Of a DNA stretch of 64,000 nt, positions 38,701-50,700 are shown one piece after another. The notes beneath the pieces are model-generated. The model had not been told where the DNA came from. It searched no databases and saw nothing but the letters and a program-made list of their open reading frames with translations. Source of the DNA: Cinnamomum chago (taxonomy: Eukaryota; Streptophyta; Magnoliopsida; Laurales; Lauraceae); assembly GCA_038049695.1 (NCBI GenBank), contig CP142451.1, forward strand, positions 33,588,001-33,652,000. Direction: 5' to 3'. The position numbers and the translations under genes are program-made. Position 1 is the stretch's first letter. Each line of letters begins with the position of its first letter.

Positions 38701-41700
38701 AAGAAATATTGATTTTCAAAAAATATTACATTGTGAGAGGTGCGAATGCGACAGACATTTGGATCATAACAAAGATAACCCTTTTGATGTGGAGCATGCC
38801 CCAGGAATGCACATTTTACTGATTGAGCGAAGAGTTTATCTCGCTCATGCGAGGGCAAATGAACAAAACACAGAAAACCAAAAGTATGAAGGTGGCCATA
38901 GGATGGTTGGGTAGCTAAAAGGCGGAAGTATGGGGATTGATTTTGAAGTTTAGGTGATGGAAGGCGATTAATGAGATGCACAGTGGAAGAAAGTGCCTCA
39001 ACCTAGAAGGTAGATGGCACCAAAGAATCAAGAAGTAATGACCTAACAACATCAAGGAGATGTCGATTTTTACGCTTTGCTACTCCATTTTGCAGTGGGG
39101 TGTAAGGACATGCGCATTGGGAAATAATGCCTTTGGATTGAAGATTTTTATAGTTTTTGAGAATTGGTTTTCAATGAGGGCAAGAAATTTTTAAAAGACA
39201 TTTAGGACCTCAGATTTTGGATGCAAAAAATATATCCATGTGAAACCGACTGTAATCATCAATGAATGTTACAAAATACTTATGGCGAGTGTGTGCAATA
39301 GTTGGTGCAATACCCCATACATCTGAGTGAATTAAATCAAAACAATTTATATTAATTTCCGTATGAGTGGGAAAAGGAAGTGTTTTACTTTTGCCAAGTT
39401 TACAAGTAGAGCAATAAAAAAGGACTTCTTTTGGAGAATACGAGGCTTTATTCATAAGCATACCATTGTTCAACATAAACACTAATTTATGTGAGTTTGA
39501 ATGTCCCAGACGCTTATGCCAAAGTTGACAATCATTATTCAAAGAAGAACTAAATAACGAAAAGAAAAGAACATCCCTAACTGGTGCAGTGATTTGAAGA
39601 GGAAACATTCTTCCACATTTAGGACCCTTCCCTATCACCTTCCCTGATTCTTGATCCTATACAAGACAACCAAAGGAGGAAAATGAGACAATGCATTTAT
39701 TTTCAATGAGCTGACCAATAGACATAAGATTTGAAGATAAATCTGGTGAGTAGAAAACATTATTCAAAGTTAAAGAATGATCAATATGTCCAATCGCAGT
39801 AATGGGAAGTTTGTTACCATTAGCAATTTGAATGTGCATGTTATCATCATATTTTTGAACATGTTTCAGATTATCAGTGGAATAGGTCATGTGTTTTGAT
39901 GCACCAGAATCCATATACCAAACAGAATTTTTAGATGACTTACCAGACAGACCAAGTGCAGAAAAAGCAGATTGGATCATTTGTTGTACCATTTCAGGAG
40001 TTAATGTAGATCTAGTCTGAGATGGCACACTTGAGGCATTGGCTGTACTAGAAGAACCCCCAGCTTCAGCAGTATAAGCCATAGTTACCTAGTTCGGTCA
40101 GTTTGCATTCGAATTCGTAGTTCGTAGTTCGAGATTTACCTTGATTCGAAAATTTGATGGCGGTAGGTTCATTTAGTTCATTCGCTGATTCGGTTAATTC
40201 GTAATTCGAATTCGACAAGTTCGATATAATAGTTCAAATTAATATGATTAGTACATTTGAACTTCACTTTTACTTGAGTATTCATAAGTCCATCTTTTGA
40301 TACATTAAGAATGCTGTATGTGTCCATAATGATTGCATACCATTGAATCTTTGGTAATTGAAATTTAATTTCAATAGAAGTTAGGTCCACTGTAAAAAAT
40401 TTATTTAGTCCAATGGTGAATCCAGAAGTAGGGCCTATCTTAAAAATCTAAACCATTGAGATGAAACATCAGCTTGCACATTCGTTCCGAGAAAAAAATA
40501 TTTTAATATGTTTGGCCCCACTTCAAATTTATCACATCTAAACTAATTAGATTTCATTCCTTTATTTTTTTAATTTATAATGTGTCTGATCAATCTTATT
40601 GCTGAACTGATTTATATTGGGGTGAAGAATTTTTCCAACATCCATGAGTTCTGATGTATTGATTTTCAACTGTGTGGATTGAAAACAAAGTGCCCCACAG
40701 TCATGAACTTCATATATATAGAATAGACATTTTCTAGGTCATAACTAAGGACCCAGACTGTAGCCTATTTCTTGGAAGATATCTATCGTGGTCCGTGGAT
40801 ATGGATGACAACTAAGAGAGAGAAAAGGGTGAGGAGAAACATCTTTTTTCCTATTGTACCGGTGAGAGAGGGAGAGGGGTAAAAAGGAAAGAAACTTTCA
40901 TCTTCTTCTTTTCTCTGTTTTGAATGGTGAAAAAAAAGATACGATGACTTCCTCGGTGAGATTCCTGTAACTGAAAACGTCTAGTAAAACATGGAGAGGG
41001 TGAGAGAGTCTGAGCAGTTGGTAAGCCTTTGTCCTTTAAATTTTCTCACTCTAATCAACCTTCCATTTTCAAGTTTTTTCTGCCTCGAACTGTTTCGAAT
41101 TGGGCACTTTCTTATGGATGAACTACGGCGAATCGAACCATGAATTATTCGATTCAAATCATTCGCAGTTCGAGGCCTGTAGTACCGAATCAGGTAACTA
41201 TGGTATAAGCTCTGTTGTTTCTATTCTGTGGTCGCTTCCGGCATTCTGATATCACATGCCCTTCTTCTTGCATTGAGTAGCTATGTGCTCATATTCTTTA
41301 CAGCTGTAGCACTGAACTCTACTCATATCACAGGGCTTTGTTTGAGTAGCAAATGCAGCCTTATGTGTATTAAAAGAAGTTCCCTTTTGTTTCAAGATTG
41401 CTTGAGTTAATAAACGTTGTTCTTCTTGAAGTAGTTGTCATCAATAGAGGGATGAAACACAGAACATAAAGAGAGAGATGCTGAATGTCTCCCTTTAGGG
41501 TCGACTGGGTCTCCTTTATATAGGGGCTGAATGCCCTAATTACAGCACTAATTACAGTATCAAGGCAATTATCAAGGCAATACAATCTTAGATCCAAAAT
41601 TGTAGCTAACAAATAAGGTATGTACACATTTGCTTTGACTAATGTTAAAATACATTGAATGAATCTAAATGGGAATACATTAATTAGTCCTGAATGGGCC

Positions 41701-44700
41701 TGCAAGATTGGGCCTGGATTGACACCCCTCCTCAAATTGATGCTGGGGAGTCATATAGTAGCAATTTGGAAACCAGAAACTGATGTCGAGGCCGTGGAAG
41801 TCCTTTGGTGAAGATATTTGCAAACTAAAGCTTGGTTGGGACATGAGGTAAATCAATGACATTACGCTTATATTCATCCCGAATAAAGTGGCAGTCTACT
41901 TCATTATATTTGGCGCGTTCACGGAAGATAGGATTTTCAGTGATTTTGATAGCCCCAGTATTATCTGCATGCAGTGATGCAGGAGATGATTGTGCAAATC
42001 CAAGGTCCGATAGAAGTCCTCGTAGCCATTAGATTTCAGAATAGGTAGAAGTCATAGCCCTATATTCAGCCTCTGTGGAAGATCTTGAAACACGCTCTTG
42101 TTTTTTGCATTTACAAGAAATGAGAGTTTTCGAGGTACATGCACCAACTAGTAGTAGACGGACATGTATCCTGACAGCCCGCCTAGTCACCATCTGCATA
42201 AGTGGTCAGATGAAGATGATTATCCTTGGCATAATATAAACCACGAGTGATAGTTCCTAATAGTCTAATAGATACCAGATTATGCGCTTGATAGTGGTCA
42301 GATGAAGGTGTCTAGGAGATGTCATGAATTGACTCATAAGATTAACGGCATAGGATTTGTCCGGTCGAGTGATGGTGAGATAGACAAGACTTCCACTAGC
42401 CGCCTGTAGGTATGCGGATCAGGAAGAAGATCGCCATCATCTTTACTCAACTTTAGATTGACCTCTACAGGTGTATTAATGGGCGAAGATTCATGGAGAT
42501 CAGCGAGCTTGATAAGATCTGATGTGTATTTGTGTTGATTAAGAAACAGGCCTTTGGGAGATTGATGCACTTCTAAGCCCAAAAAATAATGCAAGGGGCC
42601 CAAATCCTTCATATGGAAAGAATCCCTGAGAGAAGCTTGGATAAATTTGATCATACCATCATCATTGCTTGTGATAATAATATCGTCAACATACACAAGG
42701 AGAATAGTAACACCAGTAGATGTGTTTTGTAGGAAAAGAGATGGATCGTAAGGGCTTTGAGTAAAGCCACTCGTGCATAAGCGACCCCTAAAAGTTTCGA
42801 ACCATGCCCGAGGAGCTTACCATAAAGAGATTTTTGTAGTTAACAGACATTTCTTAGATGGAGAGGTGATGCTTTGTGGTATCCGCATATAGACCTCTTC
42901 TTTTAGATCCCCATGGAGAAAGGCATTTTTGACATCCATTTGGTATAATGACCAAGATTTAGAGGCAGTAATTGCGATAAATAACCGAACTGTGGTCATT
43001 TTTGTGACAGGTGCAAACATCTACTTGTAGTCAATGCCATATTCTTCTCGGTTTTCGAGTGCTACAAGTCTAGCTTTGTGTCCAGCCAAGGAGCCACCGG
43101 ATTTAAGTTTGATCGAGTAGATCCATTTGCAAGCGATGGGTTTAACTGCTGAAGGACAATCCACAATATCCCAGGTGTGTTTTTGATCCAATGCATCCAA
43201 TTCCTTCTTCATGGCTTGGTTCCAACAATCATGTTGTATAGCCTGCAAATAAGAACTTGGGATAGAGATAGAAGATAGGGTTGTCATCAAGGAAGCAAGA
43301 GTAAATCCATACTGCTCAAGTGGTCTAGAGGTTCTGGACGAGCGACGCAAGGTATGAGCAGGTTGGAACCATTTGCCGGCGGAGGATTAGGAGGACGGTC
43401 ATCTGCAATGGTAGGTTTTTCCCGTCGGTGATACACAAACTCAAGATGAAACCTAGTAACAGTTGTTTTATCTGAAAAACCAGGTAAGATAGTTGAGGAA
43501 GATGGACGAGGACAATCCAAGTGAGTTTGGAAAAAATACTGATTTTCAAAGAAAATAACGTTGCTAGAAACCCTGATGTGAGTATGTGACGACCAATGGC
43601 ATCATAACAAACAAAATCTTTTTGATTAGTGGCATAACCCAGAAATGCACACTTGTGAGATTGCGCGGTTAATTTCGTTTGTTCTATGGGAGGTAGATGA
43701 ATGAAGCAAACGCAGCCAAAGGTATCTAGATGATCAAACATAGGATGATGACCAAACAGTTTAAAATGTGGTGTTAATTGATCAATGGTAGGTGATTGAA
43801 GACAGTTTATGAGATGTATTGCAGTGGTGAGAGCTTCAATCCAAAAACGAGGAGGAACTGATGATTCAATCAGAAGTGTTCTAGTTACATCAAGGAGATG
43901 TCTGTTTTTCATTCTACGACTCCATTTTGTTGTGGAGTCTACGGACAAGTACGTTGAGAAATGATTCCTTTAGTTTTTAGAAAAGATTGAAACTCATTGG
44001 AAACATACTACGCCCTGAATCTGAGCGCAAAGTTTTAATGTAGTTGGAAAATTGGGTTTCAACATAGCTAATAAAAAATTTAAATGCATTAAGAACATCA
44101 GATCTCGAATGCAAAAAATAAACCCAAGTAAATCTGCTGGAGTCATCAATGAACGTAACAAAGTACTTGAAATGACCTTGGGAAAGATTAAGAGCAATGC
44201 CCCAAACATCATTGTGAATTAAGTTAAAACATACAGTGCTCCATGTTGTTGAGTGAGGAAAAGGTAAAGTTTTACTTTTTCCTAATTTACAAGCATCACA
44301 TTCAAAAGAAATAGAATCAATAAGTTTATATTTAATAATCCAGATTTAAATAAAGTAGACATCATAGAAGCATTCGGATGACCTAGTCTATTATGCCACA
44401 GCCGAGAATTATTCTGAATAAAAAAACAAAACAACCGATGTAAAGATTTATTCTGAATAAATGTAGACACTGGTAGGGAAAAGAGTCTTCCACTCTTAGG
44501 CCCCCTCGCGATCACTTCCCCCCGAGTCCTGGTCCTACACAACACAACCAAAAGAAGAAAATGAGACATTGTTGACCCACAGACACCAAATTGGTAGCAA
44601 TGAGGAGACACTAAAACATTGGTTAATGGTTAGGGGCCAGTGGTATCACCAATAGAGGTGATGGGAAGATGGTCTCCATTGGCAGCTTGAATAGTATGAT

Positions 44701-47700
44701 TATCGGTATAAGGAACAACATGTTGTAATTTTGTAGGTGAACATGTCATATGGTTACTTGCACCAGAATCTAAGTACCATGTATTAGAAAGAAACGAATT
44801 AGTACATGAGATGTTCATAGATGCCAAGGCATTGATAATCATTTGATTTACCATATTGGGAGTGAGAGGAGCTGAGGACACAGATTGTGATGAGGAACCA
44901 GGCTGTGAGGAAGAATCATATTGCAGAGAACCACTTAAGTTAGAGGGTGCATATTGTGGAGTGGTCATTGTGTAAGCACTAGGAGTTGACTACACTGTGG
45001 AAGTACCAGGGGTTGACTGTGCATAGTTGTGGGAAGTAGAATTGCGAGCTTTCTTTCGACATTCTTCCATAACGTGACCAATGGCTTTACAATATTTGTA
45101 GATTTTTGCTTTGCATTGATTTGCATAATGGCCATATTTTTTACAGTTATAGAACTGAACTTTATTGATGTCCCGAGGAGGTGGTTTTGTTGTAGCAACA
45201 TAGGTAAGAGGAGCCTCAGCAGAGCTCTGTTGATGTAGAGCAGTTTTGGTAACCAGACGTTGTTCTTCCCACAGAAGTTCTTGAAGATAGTCATCTAAGC
45301 TAGGAAGAGAAACCCGGCTCATCAAGTTTGATCTAACTGTCTCAAACTCCGGACGAAGTTTCATGAGAAACTGGTCATGATGACTATTTTGCTGTAAGGG
45401 AGGCAGTTCAGGTAGAAGTGCCTCAGACACAGTGGCAAACTTGATTTCATCATATTCAGACCACAGTCTTTGAAACCCATTGTAATATTCCTGTATAGAC
45501 TGGGTGCCTTGAGTAAATTGAGAGATGTCTAGCTCCAATTGAAATTGGCGAGCAGCATTACCTTGTTGATAAATCTTTTTAAGATAACCCCACATTTCAC
45601 GGGCAGTTTTGCAAGGTTTTAGGTTGAGAATAAAATGTGGTTCAACAGAGTCTAGTAACTAGGTTTTAATTTTAGCATCCTTAGTTTTCTAGGCTAAAAT
45701 ATTCTTGTGATCTTCCTCAGGTTTAGTTTTAGACCCATCAATGTATCCCCAGAGTTCTTTGCCCTTTAAGTAAATTTGAAATTGGAAGGCCCACGAGGTG
45801 TAATTTTTGCCATAAAAGCGAACCAGGGCGATTTCAGATTTTTCCATTACTAACAGATGAAGTAAAATTGTAGATAATTGTGACGAGAAGTAGCAGCAGA
45901 GATGAACTATTGAAGATCCAACACAGAATATGAACTGTTCCCAGAAATTTCCACAATTTGATATGTTTTTAAGTGCCAAAACAGAATATATAATGTTCCC
46001 AGAACAGTCCCAGATGAACAGTGCACGAAATAGTGCACAGCACACTTAAAAAAGAACACAGACGACCTTGTGGTCAATGTTAAGTACTGCACGTGAACCC
46101 CACCAAGTGATCTATTGACAGATCTGAGAATGGGGATGAATGAACAGCAGTTTTATGCAACTAAGGGAAGCAGTCCCAGTCAAAACTAATCTAGATCCAA
46201 GAGTTTGGACGGCAGTGATGGAAACAAGTGGACAAAACTGAATTTCCACAAAAAGTGGTTGAAGGCCTACCTCGGATGATCCATAAATGTTGAAAAAATT
46301 GCCATAAACAAGCAGAGAGCCAGGTGACTAAGATGGGCTGATTCCGCTGATATGGTGATGACGATTGCAGGTGGGCCACGTCTGATCTGAGATGATCAGG
46401 CTGAAGAGATTGTCTCTGAAGGCTTCCAGAACTTGGAAGATGACTAGGAGGATCCACAAATCCTTGGATTTTGAAAAAACTGAAGCACTAGGAGTTGTCA
46501 ACCATGCTCTGATAGACTGATACCATGTCATTAAGAGAGAGATGAAACACATAACATAAAGAGAGAGATGCTGAATGTCGTCTCCCTTAAGGGTTGACTG
46601 GGTCTCCTTTATATAGGGGCTGAATGCCCTGATTACAGCACTAATTACAGTATCTAATCATGCCTTATTAAGGCAATACAATCTCATATCCAAAATTGTA
46701 GCTAACATATAAGGTATGTACACATGTGCTTTGACTAATGGTAAAATACATTGAATGAACCTAAATGGGAATACATTAATTAGTCCTAAATAGGCCTGCA
46801 CGATTGGGCCTGGATTGACAGTAGTTCCCCAAGGCAAACTTCTAGAGATGGGATTTTTTCTCGACTCATTAAATTAGAGTGAATAGGTTCAAAGGCTCGT
46901 CGTATCTTCATCAAGAATTGATCTCGCTGACTATTTTCATTGTATTTTTGAAGAGTCAACAGTGCATCATCAGAAAAAGTTGCATAGGCCAGCTCCGTAA
47001 ATTCAGTCCACAAATTCATAAAACCAGAGTAGTACTCTTGAATGGATTTGTTTCATTGTGAATATTCAGACAAGGCAAGTTCCAATTGAAATTTACGTGC
47101 AGCATTGTCTTTATTGTATATCATTATCAAATAATCCCACATCCCTTTCGCAGTCTTAAAGGGCCTTAAATTTAATATAAATAGTTGGTCGACATAGTTC
47201 AAAAACCATGTCATTATTTTTGCATCTTCAATTTCCCATTCTGTCAACTTGGTCACATCCGAGGAATCCTTTGACGCAATGGGTTTTGGAGTGGTACATT
47301 CAATGTGGCCTGAAAGATTCTTTCCTCTCAAAAAACTTTTGAGTTGAAACTCCCAAGAAAAATAATTTTTTCCATCAAATTTAACCGAGAGAAATTCTGA
47401 TTTCTCTGCCATCGAAATTTAATCACAACAAAAATGCTTTCAGAGAGATGAGCAAAAACACTGACCTGACAATGTGCAACCAAAAAAGATGTCAGAAGAG
47501 ATACTAATCAAGCGAAGAGGGATCCTCAGTATTTTAGATTTATGCCAAGACCTTGAAGTAGAGAGCCTAAAAATAGATCCCTGATGCCGAGATGTCGAGA
47601 TGCTGGGAGCAACTAAAATTCCAGAACCAACACGACAGAACTCATGATCCGAAGAGGGCCCCGCTGTTGCCTTGATTCTGATGAGGTATGATGTTGGCCT

Positions 47701-50700
47701 GAGAGATGGATAACGATGCCAAGACGAGAGACGATTCCAAGCCGAAGTCGATGTTCACCAGAACAAGATGCCGAGTTTAACGCAGCAACCACTAAGTCGA
47801 TGCTGGGATGAGATCAAGTGGTAATCTTTTTATCATTCTCACAATTGCAGAATACAAGAATGAAAACGAGAGTTCTTGGAAAACTTTGGAAAACTAATTG
47901 TATTAATTTCTGTGTCCTTCTCTTTGAGATTGAACATCAATATATAGGAATATACATGCCTTAATCAAGGTTCTTACAAAGGAAACTAACTAATTACAAT
48001 AATCACTGATCTAAGTTAGGAAAGCAATCAATTTAAGATATGTACAGTTGTCTCAACATTGACCAAATCAATATCCACGTGAGATGTGGGTTGTTGGACT
48101 GGATTGACTGATGGGCCTTGGGCCCCTTCATGGGTCGTGGGCCAACTTAACACTTTTCACCAAACCCTTTTGGCTCTGATACCGTAACAACTTTGCCAGA
48201 AAATTGAGTGACGATCATTGTGATCGACCCCTCCTCTTATAGCTTTTGTGTTTCCTCATTACAGAAAGTTTATAATTGTAAAATCCCATGAAATCAGGGA
48301 TTCACCTAATCTACAAGATTACAATGAATCATGGGGTCTGATGTGAGTCCCACAAATTACATATGTTGATAACAGGGTGGCTTAACTGGTGCACTTGTGC
48401 AACTTGGGACATAATTAACCCGATGGTTAATACTTTTTATTTTTTATTTAGTATATGAACCATATAAACTAGGGGGCTGCTTGGAGAGGAGAAACTGATA
48501 TGTTTGGAATCCCACTAGGTGGAGAAAACAAGAAGAAACCTGGAGATGATGAACCCTTAAATCATTATGAAATTAATTTCCCAGAAAGTTCCCTACGTTT
48601 CTCTCCAATTTCTCCTTTCATTTCATGCATTCTTTTTTCACATCACTTCCAATATCTGTTTCTCACTTTGCTTTCGGAGAATCATCATAGTGGAGAACCC
48701 TCACCTTTTCCTATTTGAAGTAGCTGTAGAATTTGAAGAGGTATTGACTTTATAAAATGGAGAAAAGGAGGAGAAGGGCACCTTTGGGTTGAGAAAACAT
48801 AAATCCCTTCTGGAAGGTGAGAAGTTGGCCCAATTTTCTCCCAAAAAGGAGATGCACCTTTTCTCTGGAGAAAGCAATTTCTCTTCAGCATTCTCATTGT
48901 CCAAGCTCAATGGAAAAGTTTCAGTATATTAAAAATATATCTGAAGTTATCAAACACTCTCCAACTTTGCATTTCAGTCTGCCCATCTCTGCCTGGCCCT
49001 ACCATAAATGGGATGCATCCCAAAAGACACAGGTTGGATGACAATCAGAGGACTTTTCATTTACTTGAAAAAAGAAAAAGCAATTGTTATTTGTCATTAT
49101 GTGTAAGCATAGTTAGAAACTCTGTGAGTTGACTCTCGAATCCCCCGACTCATCTCATTTTGATGAAGAATAGATTCAAATACAGGGGAGACTCGGCCGA
49201 GTCATCTCATCTTATTAAGTTGTTTGCATTTTGAACCATTTCATCGGTAGATCTAATTTTGAACACTTAATATTTATTTTTAAGTAATTATGCACAAGAG
49301 TTGGAGTCGGTAATTTAAAAATGATGCCTGAAATGTAATTTGAAACATATATTTGTTCTTTTACATTTGATATTTGGACTAACAAATTATGTATTATGCA
49401 ATATTTTTTCTTTTCTTTTCGTTATTATAGTACTTTTCTTGCATATATACATTTATTAATATGCATTGATTATCATGAATGCATGTAAATAAATGTATAT
49501 TTATATTTTATAAGTAACGATTCATTTTAAAATATTTTTGAAATTATTTTAAAAGAAAAATGACTCTCCCAAGTCTCCGTGTTGAGTTTATCCGTGTCAG
49601 TTTTTTTGCATTGGACGAGTCAAGTCTGATACGATCCCAATATCGTATCAGTTGATATTGAACAAAATAATGTAAAAAAGAAGAGATGAGAAGATAATCC
49701 TTTTGAGTAGGATCGGACTCCTTTCTAAATTTGTTTCTAAATAATTCTTGGGATAATTACAAACATATTCTGAGCCTTTAAATAACCCACATCTCTTAAT
49801 TCAAGCCTAAAACAAAGCTAATCATGAATAGCCTTTTTATTTAAATATGCAGACTAGTAAATGCTAAATGGTTGGCATTGTCTAAATGCATGGCTAGGCA
49901 GTAAATGCATATTTGAATACATGGATGATTAATCAGTGCTGAGTAATGAATGTAGTAAATGTGTGCATGTTTCTGCATTGGGTATCCATCATTCCCCATA
50001 CCTTAAATGAACCCTTGTCCTTAAGGGTTCACATGCGGAAATCTTTGATGGGGTCATAGTGTAGAAGATAACAGGCCTTAAGAAGCCCCAGCCAATCAAG
50101 GCCCGTGTATAAATCCCACACGTGGGATATAGGCTAGATTTACATCTAATGTGTACAACTTATTTCTCTCTTCTTGTTTCCTTCTATAGTCTAGGATATA
50201 TTCTTTCCATTCTTTTATTTATTCTAATCTGTATTCTTTCCTTTCTTTATTATTCTGATTGTAATCTTGACATATTTAGTGCCTTGATTAAGGCCTAATA
50301 TGAATATAAATAGTACTGTCGATCATCATGTGATGCACGACCTTCTCCCACTGTTCTTCTTCTTCTTCCTTTCCTTTCTCCACACAATATTACATGGTAT
50401 CATAGCTCCGTGGGATCTCATCTCAATTGTCTCTCAGTTGAAATCCCTTCTCAAGGTTCTAGGCAGAGAACCCTTTCTCCCAACTGTTTCACTGTGTCGT
50501 CATTTTGCAGAGAGGAACTCAAAGGTGGGGGCCATCATCTGATCATCCAGATATCACAAACAAACAACTCCACAAGGGTCGCCCATATTCTATAGGAATT
50601 TTGGTTATTTTTTCAAAATTTTTGGCACATCTAAGGTAGGCCATATACTGCTTGTGATTTCCTCGTTTTTCAAGATGATTTTCATCAGTTTGGTATGCAA

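Larger units (their letters stand above)
41436..46820 (-). mobile_element. Ty1/copia retrotransposon nested in the old copia, broken
   Basis: Fossil element on the minus strand. LTRs lie at 41436-41724 and 46526-46820, with the target duplication GTAGT at 41431-41435 and 46821-46825, inside the gag region of the surrounding copia. Parts in order: gag with a zinc knuckle (about 45.0-45.9 kb), protease with [11 protein letters not shown] (about 44.75 kb), integrase (about 43.3-44.6 kb), reverse transcriptase (about 42.3-43.3 kb) and RNase H (about 41.9-42.3 kb). A tRNA-Met-type primer site lies beside the upper LTR. Its gag resembles that of the intron 1 copia, so the two are related lineages. 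LTRs differ at roughly 7% of sites, so it is old. Coding part with many breaks. Confidence 0.93.
36711..48371 (-). mobile_element. Ty1/copia retrotransposon with TA..TA LTR ends, broken, hosting two insertions
   Basis: Fossil element on the minus strand in UEV1 intron 3. LTRs of 187 bp lie at 36711-36897 and 48185-48371, flanked by the 5-bp direct repeat ACAGG (36706-36710 and 48372-48376). Just inside the upper LTR is a tRNA-Met-type primer site (complement GGCTCTGATACC), and inside the lower one a C-rich (+ strand) polypurine tract. Parts: gag (about 46.8-47.4 kb and 41.2-41.4 kb), protease with DSGAS (about 39.9 kb), integrase (about 38.7-39.6 kb), reverse transcriptase (about 37.3-38.5 kb) and RNase H (about 36.9-37.3 kb). 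Two later insertions sit inside it: a hAT element (40080-41202) and another copia (41436-46820). Without them it is about 5.1 kb. LTRs differ at about 11 of 187 sites (~6%), so it is several times older than the intron 1 copia. Coding part with many breaks. Confidence 0.92.

Noticed and set aside
48472-48908. Tourist-like MITE
   Set aside because: Ends are only weakly complementary and no target duplication was found, so it is mentioned only as a possibility in the gap entry.
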